Assembly: GCA_950097015.1 (NCBI GenBank)
Contig: CATNEN010000029.1
Coordinates: 8,606,001-8,670,000 of the forward strand
From: Macrostomum hystrix
Lineage: Eukaryota; Platyhelminthes; Macrostomidae
DNA: 64,000 bases
Reading direction: 5' to 3'
Shown: in pieces, positions 25,801-36,477 of the stretch
Layout: every line of letters starts with the position of its first letter
Position numbering within the stretch: position 1 is the stretch's first letter
Program-made: the position numbers and the translations under genes
The notes under the pieces: model-generated
What the model was told of the DNA's origin: nothing
The model's database searches: none
What the model saw: only the letters and a program-made list of their open reading frames with translations

Positions 25801-28800
25801 GACCATGATACAGAGAATGCTGCTCATTGTGGTGACCATGATACAGAGAATGCTGCTCATTGTGGTGACCATGATACAGAGAATGCTGCTCATTGTGGTG
25901 ACCATGATACAGAGAATGCTGCTCATTGTGGTGACCATGATACAGAGAATGCTGCTCATTGTGGTGACCATGATACAGAGAATGCTGCTCATTGTGGTGA
26001 CCATGATACAGAGAATGCTGCTCATTGTGGTGACCATGATACAGAGAATGCTGCTCATTGTGGTGACCATGATACAGAGAATGCTGCTCATTGTGGTGAC
26101 CATGATACAGAGAATGCTGCTCATTGTGGTGACCATGATACAGAGAATGCTGCTCATTGTGGTGACCATGATACAGAGAATGCTGCTCATTGTGGTGACC
26201 ATGATACAGAGAATGCTGCTCATTGTGGTGACCATGATACAGAGAATGCTGCTCATTGTGGTGACCATGATACAGAGAATGCTGCTCATTGTGGTGACCA
26301 TGATACAGAGAATGCTGCTCATTGTGGTGACCATGATACAGAGAATGCTGCTCATTGTGGTGACCATGATACAGAGAATGCTGCTCATTGTGGTGACCAT
26401 GATACAGAGAATGCTGCTCATGTGGTGACAAGTCAGAAGTGTCAGGCACTGGCAACAAGCTCTCTTATGTTACGCTCGTATAAAATAAAAGAAATAAAAA
26501 AACGAAATAGTTAAAAACATTAAAGCTTCACTTTAAACCTCTCCTCTCAAGGTGCATCTGAGGTCGCGCTTCATCCTAAACGGAGTCTGCGTGCTCTGGC
26601 AAGGCTTCATTGACACCCACAGCCTGAGCGGCCGCGGTCGAATTCTTTTTGATGCCGACAGGGCGGAGGTGGGACTGCTTGCGCTTCTCCCATAGACTCC
26701 ACTGCCCTTAGATTCCACTTCCTTTAGATTCCACTTCCCTTAGACTCCACTTCCCTTAGACTCCACTTCCCTTAGACTCCACTTCCCTTAGACTCCACTT
26801 CCCTTAGATTCCACTTCCTTTAGACTCCACTTCCCTTAGAGTCCACTTCCCTTAGACTCCACTTCCCTTAGACTCCACTTCCCTTAGACTCCACTTCCCT
26901 TAGACTCCACTTCCTTTAGATTCCACTTCCTTTAGATTCCACTTCCCTTAGACTCCACTTCCCTTAGACTCCACTTCCTTTAGATTCCACTTCCTTTAGA
27001 TTCCACTTCCCTTAGATTCCACTTCCTTTAGACTCCACTTCCCTTAGAGTCCACTTCCCTTAGACTCCACTTCCCTTAGACTCCACTTCCCTTAGATTCC
27101 ACTTCCCTTAGATTCCACTTCCCTTAGATTCCACTTCCCTTAGATTCCACTTCCTTTAGACTCCACTTCCCTTAGATTCCACTTCCTTTAGACTCCACTT
27201 CCCTTAGACTCCACTTCCCTTAGACTCCACTTCCCTTAGATTCCACTTCCCTTAGAGTCCACTTCCCTTAGATTCCACTTCCTTTAGACTCCACTTCCCT
27301 TAGATTCCACTTCCCTTAGACTCCACTTCCCTTAGACTCCACTTCCCTTAGATTCCACTTCCCTTAGATTCCACTTCCCTTAGATTCCACTTCCCTTAGA
27401 TTCCACTTCCTTTAGACTCCACTTCCCTTAGATTCCACTTCCCTTAGATTCCACTTCCCTTAGATTCCACTTCCCTTAGATTCCACTTCCCTTAGATTCC
27501 ACTTCCCTTAGACTCCACTTCCCTTAGACTCCACTTCCCTTAGACTCAACTTCCTATAGACTCCACTTCCTATACACTCAACTTCCTATAGACTCCACTT
27601 CCCTTAGACTCCACTTCCCTTAGATTCCACTTCCCTTAGACTCCACTTCCCTTAGACTCCACTTCCCTTAGACTCAACTTCCTATAGACTCCACTTCCTA
27701 TACACTCAACTTCCCTTAGACTCCACTTCCCTTAGAGTCCACTTCCCTTAGACTCCACTTCCTTTAGATTCCACTTCCCTTAGACTCCACTTCCCTTAGA
27801 CTCAACTTCCTATAGACTCCACTTCCTATACACTCAACTTCCCTTAGACTCCACTTCCCTTAGAGTCCACTTCCCTTAGACTCCACTTCCTTTAGATTCC
27901 ACTTCCCTTAGACTCCACTTCCCTTAGACTCAACTTCCTATAGACTCCACTTCCTATACACTCAACTTCCTATAGACTCCACTTCCCTTAGACTCAACTT
28001 CCTATAGACTCCACTTCCTATACACTCAACTTCCTTTAGACTCCACTTCCCTTAGACTCCACTTCCCTTAGACTCCACTTCCCTTAGATTCCACTTCCCT
28101 TAGAGTCCACTTCCCTTAGATTCCACTTCCCTTAGACTCCACTTCCCTTAGACTCCACTTCCCTTAGACTCCACTTCCCTTAGATTCCACTTCCTTTAGA
28201 CTCCACTTCCCTTAGAGTCCACTTCCCTTAGACTCCACTTCCCTTAGACTCCACTTCCCTTAGACTCCACTTCCCTTAGACTCCACTTCCCTTAGATTCC
28301 ACTTCCCTTAGAGTCCACTTCCCTTAGATTCCACTTCCCTTAGATTCCACTTCCTTTAGACTCCACTTCCCTTAGATTCCACTTCCCTTAGACTCCACTT
28401 CCCTTAGACTCCACTTCCCTTAGATTCCACTTCCCTTAGATTCCACTTCCCTTAGATTCCACTTCCCTTAGATTCCACTTCCCTTAGATTCCACTTCCTT
28501 TAGACTCCACTTCCCTTAGATTCCACTTCCCTTAGACTCCACTTCCCTTAGACTCCACTTCCCTTAGATTCCACTTCCCTTAGATTCCACTTCCCTTAGA
28601 TTCCACTTCCCTTAGATTCCACTTCCTTTAGACTCCACTTCCCTTAGATTCCACTTCCTTTAGACTCCACTTCCCTTAGAGTCCACTTCCCTTAGACTCC
28701 ACTTCCCTTAGACTCCACTTCCCTTAGACTCCACTTCCCTTAGACTCCACTTCCCTTAGATTCCACTTCCCTTAGAGTCCACTTCCCTTAGATTCCACTT

Positions 28801-30447
28801 CCTTTAGACTCCACTTCCCTTAGATTCCACTTCCCTTAGACTCCACTTCCCTTAGATTCCACTTCCCTTAGATTCCACTTCCCTTAGAGTCCACTTCCCT
28901 TAGACTCCACTTCCCTTAGACTCCACTTCCCTTAGACTCCACTTCCCTTAGATTCCACTTCCCTTAGATTCCACTTCCCTTAGATTCCACTTCCCTTAGA
29001 TTCCACTTCCTTTAGACTCCACTTCCCTTAGATTCCACTTCCCTTAGATTCCACTTCCCTTAGATTCCACTTCCCTTAGATTCCACTTCCCTTAGATTCC
29101 ACTTCCCTTAGACTCCACTTCCCTTAGACTCCACTTCCCTTAGACTCAACTTCCTATAGACTCCACTTCCTATACACTCAACTTCCTATAGACTCCACTT
29201 CCCTTAGACTCCACTTCCCTTAGATTCCACTTCCCTTAGACTCCACTTCCCTTAGACTCCACTTCCCTTAGACTCAACTTCCTATAGACTCCACTTCCTA
29301 TACACTCAACTTCCCTTAGACTCCACTTCCCTTAGAGTCCACTTCCCTTAGATTCCACTTCCTTTAGATTCCACTTCCCTTAGACTCCACTTCCCTTAGA
29401 CTCAACTTCCTATAGACTCCACTTCCTATACACTCAACTTCCCTTAGACTCCACTTCCCTTAGAGTCCACTTCCCTTAGACTCCACTTCCTTTAGATTCC
29501 ACTTCCCTTAGACTCCACTTCCCTTAGACTCAACTTCCTATAGACTCCACTTCCTATACACTCAACTTCCTATAGACTCCACTTCCCTTAGACTCCACTT
29601 CCCTTAGATTCCACTTCCCTTAGACTCCACTTCCCTTAGACTCCACTTCCCTTAGACTCAACTTCCTATAGACTCCACTTCCTATACACTCAACTTCCCT
29701 TAGACTCCACTTCCCTTAGAGTCCACTTCCCTTAGACTCCACTTCCTTTAGATTCCACTTCCCTTAGACTCCACTTCCCTTAGACTGAACTCCCCTTAGA
29801 CTCCACTTCCCTTAGATTTCACTTCCCTTAGACTCCACTTCCCTTAGACTCCACTTCCCTTAGACTCCACTTCCCTTAGACTCCACTTCCCTTAGACTCC
29901 ACTTCCCTTAGACTCCACTTCCCTTAGACTCCACTTCCCTTAGACTCCACTTCCCTTAGACACCACTTCCCTTAGACTCCACTTCCCTTAGACTCCACTT
30001 CCCTTAGACTCCACTTCCCATAGACTCAACTTCCCTTAGACTCCAGTTTCTATGGAGTCTTCCTAAATAGTCCATCTCATTTTCATGTTAAAAAGTCGAA
30101 CTTAGCAACAAAAATGCTCATTGCAGTTGGAGAGCCAAATTCTGAGGGACCAGCTGATGGAATACCACCGCTTGCACGGCGGCTATGCTGCAGGCGGTGG
30201 CTCTGCTGCTGCTGCGCCGGAACAGGAAACAGCAACAGGCTGGGCCGAGTGTGCCGCAGCCTCCGCCCTGTTGTCTCATCGTCAATCGTCCTGGCCCTAT
30301 CATAATCTCGGCGGTGTGGAGTCACCGCCACTGCCGCCAGGGCCACCGCCGCCGACTCCGCTGCAGCAGCCGCACCCGACGTATCACCCTCTGTCGGAGT
30401 CGCCGCGCGGCGGAGCCTCCGGTTCCGAGGACACGGCCGACAGTTGA
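19840..30447 (+). CDS. CBFB: Core-binding factor beta subunit (CBF-beta / Brother family)
   Basis: This is the partner that binds Runx (Runt-domain) transcription factors and raises their DNA affinity in the nucleus. Five exons join in phase 0: 19840-19917, 20383-20469, 21915-22034, 26552-26668 and 30127-30447, giving 240 aa. Exon 1 reads MPRVVPDQRRKFQHDDLLRK, almost the family's invariant N-terminus. Exon 2 has AYSPHRDRP (human KYTGFRDRP). Exon 3 has NMGLTLRLVFDSTPW (human GTNLSLQFFPASW). Exon 4 has FILNGVCVLWQGFIDTHSL and ILFDADRAE (human MILNGVCVIWKGWIDLQRL and LEFDEERAQ). Exon 5 begins with the helical LESQILRDQL, then a long Gly/Pro/Ala-rich tail that makes the protein longer than human CBFB (182 aa). 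Introns 1, 3 and 4 hold private minisatellites, so 720 bp of coding sequence spans 10.6 kb. AATAAA at 30991 is a candidate poly(A) signal. Confidence 0.93.
19966..20175. repeat. Minisatellite in CBF-beta intron 1, 20-bp unit, about 10 copies
   Basis: Copies of TGTCTCACCTGTTAGATTAT, beginning about 50 bp after the exon 1 donor (GTAAGC at 19918). The intron (19918-20382) is about half repeat. Confidence 0.93.
20470..21914. other. CBF-beta intron 2, no array
   Basis: Single-copy intron from GTGAGT at 20470 to a CCCAG acceptor ending at 21914. It is the one CBF-beta intron without an obvious minisatellite. No RNA gene or other coding similarity was recognised. Confidence 0.6.
22205..22850. repeat. 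Minisatellite in CBF-beta intron 3, 16-18 bp unit, about 39 copies
   Basis: Copies of GGGGAGAGATTTGACA starting about 170 bp after the exon 3 donor. The edges (GAGATGAGACAGG and GGAAGGGGCGAATGGGGCC near 22830-22900) resemble the inner parts of the hAT-like MITE at 35577-36073, suggesting a shared origin. Confidence 0.95.
22851..25249. other. CBF-beta intron 3, single-copy part
   Basis: No exon, RNA gene or transposon was recognised. A perfect 20-bp palindrome, ATTCAAATTATAATTTGAAT, lies at 23961-23980 in an AT-rich patch. A G-rich stretch lies at 24173-24240. Confidence 0.5.
25250..26421. repeat. Perfect 33-bp minisatellite in CBF-beta intron 3, about 35 copies
   Basis: Unit GAGAATGCTGCTCATTGTGG followed by TGACCATGATACA. 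I saw no variant unit until the final one, where CATTGTGG becomes CATGTGG. Because 33 is a multiple of three, several frames stay open on both strands; these are not genes. Such uniformity implies very recent amplification, strong homogenisation or an assembly artefact. It ends 130 bp before exon 4. Confidence 0.98.
26690..30045. repeat. 17-bp minisatellite filling CBF-beta intron 4, about 197 copies
   Basis: Unit TTCCACTTCCCTTAGAC with C/T and G variants and a TATAGACTCCACTTCCTATA subtype. The array fills nearly the whole intron: it starts about 22 bp after the donor (GTGGGA at 26669) and ends about 80 bp before exon 5. A segment recurs at a 1,600-bp offset (27541 with 29141, 27601 with 29201). 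On the transcribed strand each unit is a pyrimidine tract plus TAG, a 3' splice-site look-alike. Confidence 0.97.
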
Positions 30448-31170
30448 TTCCTAATGGAACTCGCCGCTTGCCATATGGAATGTGTCCATTACTTTGAACC
30501 GGAACTCCTGAGTCCTGTGTTGTCGCTTTGGTGCACACCAAAATTGGCCCCTACAAACTAAGTTGACCAGCCATTTAAAAGCTACAACCTATCGTTAACT
30601 GGGCTATAGCAGCTGTAGCCGACACTGTGTCCATTCCTGTGACAATTTAATGTTTGTTTGTACTTTTTTCGTCAACCCTTTTTGCCACGTTGTCAGTTTC
30701 ACCCTGCCCTTGCCCTTGCAGTTGAAAATCTGTTTCAGGCGATAATTGTGAGTAATCTAAGCATTGTCTTCGTGTTTGTAATGGTCAGACTGCGCAAAAT
30801 TTGCTTCGTTGTTCAGTTGCAAGTTGTTCTCATACACGCATGCTGGTTTTATCCCACCAGAGATTCAGTTTGAATGCTTCTCCCTTGCAGAAAAGTTTTT
30901 TATTTCTTCCTTTGTTTTCTCTATCTACTCGTATAAATAGCTCTAGACCTACTCACATTTAGTTAGATTGAGAGGTCGAAGTAACAGAAGAATAAAAGTA
31001 CATTGATATTTTACCTGCGCGCCGGCGATTATACTATAGTGCAGAGCCAAGGACTTTTCCGATTCGATCATTCTGTCTGGAGAGCTTGTAAAGAAAGGTT
31101 AAATCTTTGTTTTGTTGTCTCTGTTCTTGTTTGAGATGGTGCAACCAGAGATTAGGCATCACGGGTAGAA
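30448..31170. other. CBF-beta 3' flank
   Basis: Downstream of the CBF-beta stop. AATAAA at 30991-30996 is the best candidate poly(A) signal for that gene. Nothing else was recognised. Confidence 0.45.
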
Positions 31171-31400
31171 GATACAGGGCAGAAGATTCGGGGCAGAAAA
31201 TACAGCGACAGAAGATACAGGGCAGAAGATTCGGGGCAGAAGATTCGGGGCAGAAAATACAGCGACAGAAGATACAGGGGCAGAAGATACAAGGCAGAAT
31301 ACAAGGCAAGGCAGGATTGTAGAATTGTAGGATTGTAGGATTATAGGATTGCAGGATGCAGTATTGTAGGATTGTAGGATTGTAGGATTGTGGCATGCAT
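31171..31400. repeat. Two short degenerate arrays
   Basis: GCAGAAGATACAGGGCAGAA-type repeats to about 31310, then GGATTGTAGGATTGTA-type repeats to about 31390. Confidence 0.85.
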
Positions 31401-31845
31401 GTCGGTATTGGAAGGGCGACGGAGTCTGAGCAATCGAGAAAGTTGCGGTTAACTTTGCCACGAGCAGGACTGCGAAAAAAGTTGTTTTTTTACAGCGTTA
31501 GGCTGCAGTCGGCAAAAATTGCTTTGAAGGAAAGCAGAAAATATACTGCGGAGCCATCGTTATAACTGCCCACCTGCAGCTCACAGACTTCAGGCTTCGC
31601 CAGGAATAATCAAAAAGCACCAGCTGCAGAATTATCCGATTCCAGCAGCAAGACTCTCTTCAATACTTGATGGAGATGTACTTTTTCTATCTGATATTAC
31701 GAAATAAACTCAGTACAACAATCGAGAAATCAGGTGGCAATGTGTTCTCATTTATCGAATGAGTCTGGTAATTGTTGCCGCCGGTATCCCAATCTTTCGG
31801 ACTCTGTTTACGGAAAATCTAATAAATCAGCGAACTTTTGCGTGA
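31401..31845. other. Intergenic, nothing recognised
   Basis: Single-copy sequence between two arrays. I see no coding similarity or RNA gene. Confidence 0.4.
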
Positions 31846-32815
31846 CTTAAGAGAATCGCCGATCTACAAGAGTCTGTCACCGAAGAGAATCGCCGATCTA
31901 CAAGAGTCTGTGACGGAAGAGAATCGCTGATCTACAAGATTCTCTGACGGAAGAGAATCGCCGATCGACAAGAGTCTCTGACGGAAGAGAATCGCTGATC
32001 TACAAAAGTCTGTGACGGAAGAGAATCGCTGATCTACAAGAGTCTGTGACGGAAGAGAATCGCTGATCTACAAGAGTCTGTGACGGAAGAGAATCGCTGA
32101 TCTACAAGAGTCTGTGACGGAAGAGAATCGCCGATCTACGAGAGTCTGTGACCGAAGAGAATCGCTGATCTACAAGAGTCTGTGACGGAAGAGAATCGCT
32201 GATCTACGAGAGTCTGTGACGGAAGAGAATCGCTGATCTACAAGAGTCTGTGACGGAAGAGAATCGCTGATCTACAAGAGTCTGTGACGGAAGAGAATCG
32301 CCGATCTACGAGAGTCTGTGACGGAAGAGAATCGCTGATCTACAAGAGTCTGTGACGGAAGAGAATCGCTGATCTACGAGAGTCTGTGACGGAAGAGAAT
32401 CGCCGATCTACAAGAATCTGTGACGGAAGAGAATCGCTGATCTACGAGAGTCTGTGACGGAAGAGAATCGCTGATCTACGAGAGTCTGTGACGGAAGAGA
32501 ATCGCTGATCTACGAGAGTCTGTGACGGAAGAGAATCGCTGATCTACGAGAGTCTGTGACGGAAGAGAATCGCTGATCTACGAGAGTCTGTGACGGAAGA
32601 GAATCGCCGATCTACGAGAGTCTGTGACCGAAGAGAATCGCTGATCTACGAGAGTCTGTGACGGAAGAGAATCGCTGATCTACGAGAGTCTGTGACGGAA
32701 GAGAATCGCCGATCTACGAGAGTCTGTGACGGAAGAGAATCGCCGATCTACAAGAGTTTGTGACGGAAGAGAATCGCCTATTTACGAAAGTCTGTCACCG
32801 AAGAGAATCGCTGAT
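31846..32815. repeat. Minisatellite, 34-bp unit, about 28 copies
   Basis: Unit GAGAATCGCTGATCTACGAG then AGTCTGTGACGGAA, with C/T and A/G variants. Intergenic, between CBF-beta and the transposon cluster. Confidence 0.96.
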
Positions 32816-33003
32816 CTACGGTTTGAATAAAAGACAAGAAAAATGCAGGAAATACAGTAGAACTACCAGGGGGGACTTTTTGTACTGCACCCGGACGGAG
32901 CAACGCAAGCACACGAAACTCAAGAACACGGGCCAACTTTTTGTTGCAAATTTTCTAAAACAATAATCAAGTCGCCAGCTCTTCAGACCATCGAGATATT
33001 CAA

Positions 33004-33455
33004 TGGTTCTGGCCGAGGGTCTGATTTTTCCCATAAGCGCTAGTGTATTTCATACACCCCTATACACGATGCGAATTAGCACTGCGTCTTAGTGCGGCCT
33101 TGCCAAGCCTTCAAAATTTATCTGCATGTCACCCGAATGTGCCCCGCATTATTTCCGTCTTCGGTGGTCACCTACCTTTATCTAGACGGACTGCTGGACC
33201 TTCAAGGGCTACAACAGGTGGAACTAGGCCACTATGGACACCCTGACGCGAATTTCTACAATTTCACTGATCAAGCCTAAATATTAGGCGCAGCTCAACC
33301 ACAGGACACCATCGCCTAGTCTGTCAACCAATCAGTCACCATCCAACGCTGTTAGCATTCAGGCGCTGCCTTTTTTCAAACTTTGTCTGAAATTAATTTG
33401 GGGAAATCCACCCTTGGTATAAAAACGGGCAGCGAAATAGCTTTTAGTCCTATTG
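33004..33455 (+). mobile_element. Dispersed repeat, copy 1 (about 450 bp)
   Basis: Shares near-continuous similarity with 56919-57323 in inverted orientation. Common landmarks are GGTTCTGGCCG, CCCATAAGCGCTAGTGTATT, CACTATGGACACCCTGACGC, ATATTAGGC and TAGTCCTA. This copy has about 50 extra bases near 33351-33400 and a GTATAAAAACGGGC stretch near 33417. No coding capacity; it could be a solo LTR or another non-autonomous element. Confidence 0.75.
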
Positions 33456-34074
33456 TTAAAAATTCGGCACCTGTAGTAAAAGAGGCGAACTACAGTATAG
33501 AAACGCCTGAGAAATGCCTATAGCGTTTCTACACCTGGACAAGCATTTCCTCACTAACTTCTCCAACTTTTCCAGACGACTAACAGGTAACTTAAAACAG
33601 TGAATCACACGCGTCTGAATATGCCATATTTGTGTGCTGTTGAAGCAGGAAATCTGCGAATATGACGGCCAGTTAGGTTAGCTACTGGACTAGCGACCCG
33701 ACGGACCGGGAATCCGCGTACGGCACAGAGACAGCATTTTACTTTGTAGTGTTTTTTACAAGTTGGAGTAAGTAATTAATTAAGCTGTGCTTTTTTATTT
33801 TTGCATATAGATTTGTGCTAGGAAAAGGCTTCGTAATATAACACGCCATTGTTTTGTTTCACTAAATGTTAACTGGTAACATTGTTCTACTAAGTGCTTC
33901 CGTACAGTAATCAAGTGTATGAGCGTATCCGTCTGACGCTCATGAACCGTAATTTCACAATCAACCGATGTTCCGTATTAGATGTGTGTTATTGCACATG
34001 CATAAAGCATTGCACATGGGGTTTTACATGCAATTCAGTTTGATTAGATGATGTACGAGCTAAAAAACCTTCAG
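33456..34074. other. Intergenic, nothing recognised
   Basis: Single-copy sequence between the dispersed repeat and a SINE. No coding similarity seen. Confidence 0.4.
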
Positions 34075-34372
34075 AGGGTTGTCGGACTCACGACTTAAGG
34101 GTCGGGGGTTCGATTCCCAACTCCACTGGAACAATATGCGTCCTTTAACAAGACACTTCATTCTTGCATTCCTTCAGTTCATCTTTAATGATAAATGGTA
34201 AATGGGTGCCAGCATCAGCGGGGGTAATTGAGGGCGGGTGTGGCGTCCCCCCAGTCCATAGTTTGAACAGCCGTTCGCAGCATTTAGATGCGCCGCGCAA
34301 TAGCTGCGGCTGTGCAGTCGGCTGCACGTCTGGCCCTATTGGGGGCAGGTGCAATCAGTTAATACTCGTATT
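34075..34372 (+). mobile_element. tRNA-derived SINE, 5' truncated
   Basis: Contains the box-B part GGGGGTTCGATTCCC, then GTCCTTTAACAAGACACTTC, and a 3' body with GGCGTCCCCCCAGTCCATAG and GTCGGCTGCACGTCTG. The same modules are in the SINE at 36478. The box-A half of the tRNA head is missing. Confidence 0.8.
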
Positions 34373-34563
34373 TTTAATAAATTTTTATACATGATTTTCC
34401 GGATCGAAAAGATTCACGAAAGATTCAACAGCTCCTGATTTCGTGCAAGGACTAACCAAGTAGAAGGACCCAGGACTCGCCGTTCGTGGAAAAATTGTCA
34501 GAGGATGTTAAAAATGAAACAAGGGTTGCGTTGTCTATGATGAGATGAGATGAGATCAAACAA

Positions 34564-36143
34564 CACAGTGGCAAAATCCAAGCATTTCAGGCCGATTTTC
34601 GAGTTGTCTATGGCCAAAAGTATGACCATAGAGCAATCGATTTGATCCTTCGGACACGCATTTAGTCCCGCCCCATAGATTTAATATACCACTCTGTACG
34701 GTATATAAACAGAAACGGAACTGTGGCTTCGGCTTTGTCCCTTTTTCAAAGGGAAACATTAAACAGTGTCAAAAAATCACCTCCCCCCGCAACGCAGCGA
34801 GGCAGGTAGCGCAGCATATGCCGGAACCAGCCTCCGCACTTAACCGCTGTGATGTCCGCTGTCGCTTCTTCTGCGATCCTGTGCAGCACGAGGATACGCC
34901 ACTCGCGTAGTGTGGTCTCTGGAGCCGGGTTGTCCAGTTCCAGCTGCACTTGTGGCTGGGAGAGCTGTCGCTTGATCACCGCCTTCAGGTACGAGTGCGC
35001 GCTCTCTACCAGATTAAGGAACGGCGAGTACGGAGGCAGCACCACGACGCGCCAGTTAGCCGCAAATTGCTCGGGAATCCGCACTCCGTTGTTGAATCGA
35101 GCGCCATCCATGATGATGCAGAACTGGTCGGCATTGTTGACGTCATCGCGGTTGCTGACTGCTTGGAGCAGCTCTTCAACGAATGCCTGGAACAAGTTCG
35201 CGGTCAGGGCCTGGCAGACGATCCTGTGGTGGACAAGGCCGAGGTCCGGTGCAATGGCCTGCAGGACCTGCACACCTCGTTGTGTGTGCAGCACGCGCCG
35301 GACTCGCTGACCCCGTTGACTGCGCTCACTATCAGCTCGTACTTCTCGACGCTTATCTTGGCATTTGGCTCTCGTTCCACGGGCTCGTCAACTTCGTCGA
35401 TGGAATCAAAGCTGTCCTCACTTTCTTCGTCGAACATAGTGTTAGCTGCTGCGCTCTCTGACTTCTGATGGTAATTCTGTCTAGTCTGTGTTCTAGGGCA
35501 AACATTACCATTAACAACCAAACAGTCGAGAGAGGCTTAAATGCGTGTCCGAAGGATCAAATCGATTGCTCTATGGCAGGGGTCGGCAAACTTATTAGCT
35601 AGCGGGCCAAAAAGAGAACCTAAAAGACGACAGCAGGCCGCATTGACGGTAGAAATATAAGATAAATATATCAGAGATAGGGAAGAGGTGAGACCGAGGA
35701 GAGATGAGACAGGGGAGAGATGAGACAGGGGAGAGATGAGACAGGGCGAGACGAGACACGGTAAAGATGACGCACGGGAGAGATGACACACGGGAGAGAT
35801 TAGACACGGGAGAGATGACACACGGGAGAGATGACACACGGGAGAGATTAGACACGGGAGAGATGACACACGGGAGAGATTAGACACGGGAGAGATGACA
35901 CACGGGAGAGATGACACACGGGAGAGATTAGACACGGGAGAGACGAGACACGGGGGAGATGAGACAGGGGAAAGAAGAAACAGTATACTATAACTGTCGG
36001 AAGGGGCAACGGGCTGGATTTGAGAGCTTTGAGGGCCGCATCTGGCCCGCGGGCCGGAGTTTGCCGACCTCTGCTCTATGGTCATGCTTTTGGCCATAGA
36101 CAACTTGAAAATCGGCCTGAAGCGCTTGAATTTTGCCACTGTG
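34564..36143 (-). mobile_element. Tc1/IS630-like DDE transposon with TIRs of about 100 bp, internally deleted
   Basis: The ends are inverted copies of each other over about 100 bp. The left end starts CACAGTGGCAAAATCCAAGC at 34564; the right end, read inward from 36143, starts CACAGTGGCAAAATTCAAGC and continues in register to about 35537 once the nested hAT insertion (35577-36073) is removed. The minus-strand frame 35294-34746 has CIIMDGARFNN and VVLPPYSPFLNLVESAHSYL, the second Asp and final Glu region of a DDE_3 (Tc1/IS630) catalytic domain. The N-terminal DNA-binding part and first Asp are absent. An acidic stretch in another frame (35431-35300) precedes the catalytic part, so the copy is also frameshifted. 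Non-autonomous. Confidence 0.85.
35577..36073. mobile_element. hAT-like MITE nested in the Tc1-like TIR, 8-bp target duplication
   Basis: A 497-bp insertion with TIRs CAGGGGTCGGCAAACT and (inverted) CAGAGGTCGGCAAACT. It is flanked on both sides by the 8-bp duplication CTCTATGG (35569-35576 and 36074-36081), as expected for hAT. The interior is mostly a 16-bp tandem repeat (GAGAGATGACACACGG type, about 35690-35975). No transposase. Confidence 0.93.
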
Positions 36144-36477
36144 AATTAAATCGAATGCTCGAAGGATCAAATTGTCTGCAAAAAGCTACAATACACACGC
36201 TCATCATTCTATGGCATAAGCGAGTCCCAGAATCACACCTCACTTGTGCTTATACTAAAAACACAAAAACTTAGTCTATGGCCAAAATTAGAATATAACT
36301 ATGAGCGGTACACAATGTTCGAGCTCGCTTATCCATCGATATACCTTCATGGTAAATTCGAGTTTAGGTCTCGCAATTGCTAGTTTGTGATTTTCAAATC
36401 AGAAGTTTGGAGGTAAGTAGTGACAGAGAACTCAGTTCTTGGTGAGTTAATGCAATTCTGATATACAAAGATGAAGC
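36144..36477. other. Intergenic, nothing recognised
   Basis: Single-copy flank of the Tc1-like element. No feature recognised. Confidence 0.4.

Noticed and set aside
25198-26514. 438-aa open frame of repeated ENAAHCGDHDT, which might look like a Cys/His repeat protein
   Set aside because: It is the 33-bp minisatellite in CBF-beta intron 3 read in one of several open frames. No start context or unique domain supports a protein.
26690-30045. Telomere-like CCCTTAG repeats
   Set aside because: The period is 17 bp, not 6, and the array is inside an intron between confirmed exons.
34849-35468. Overlapping plus-strand open frames up to 172 aa
   Set aside because: They are antisense shadows of the DDE transposase remnant on the minus strand.
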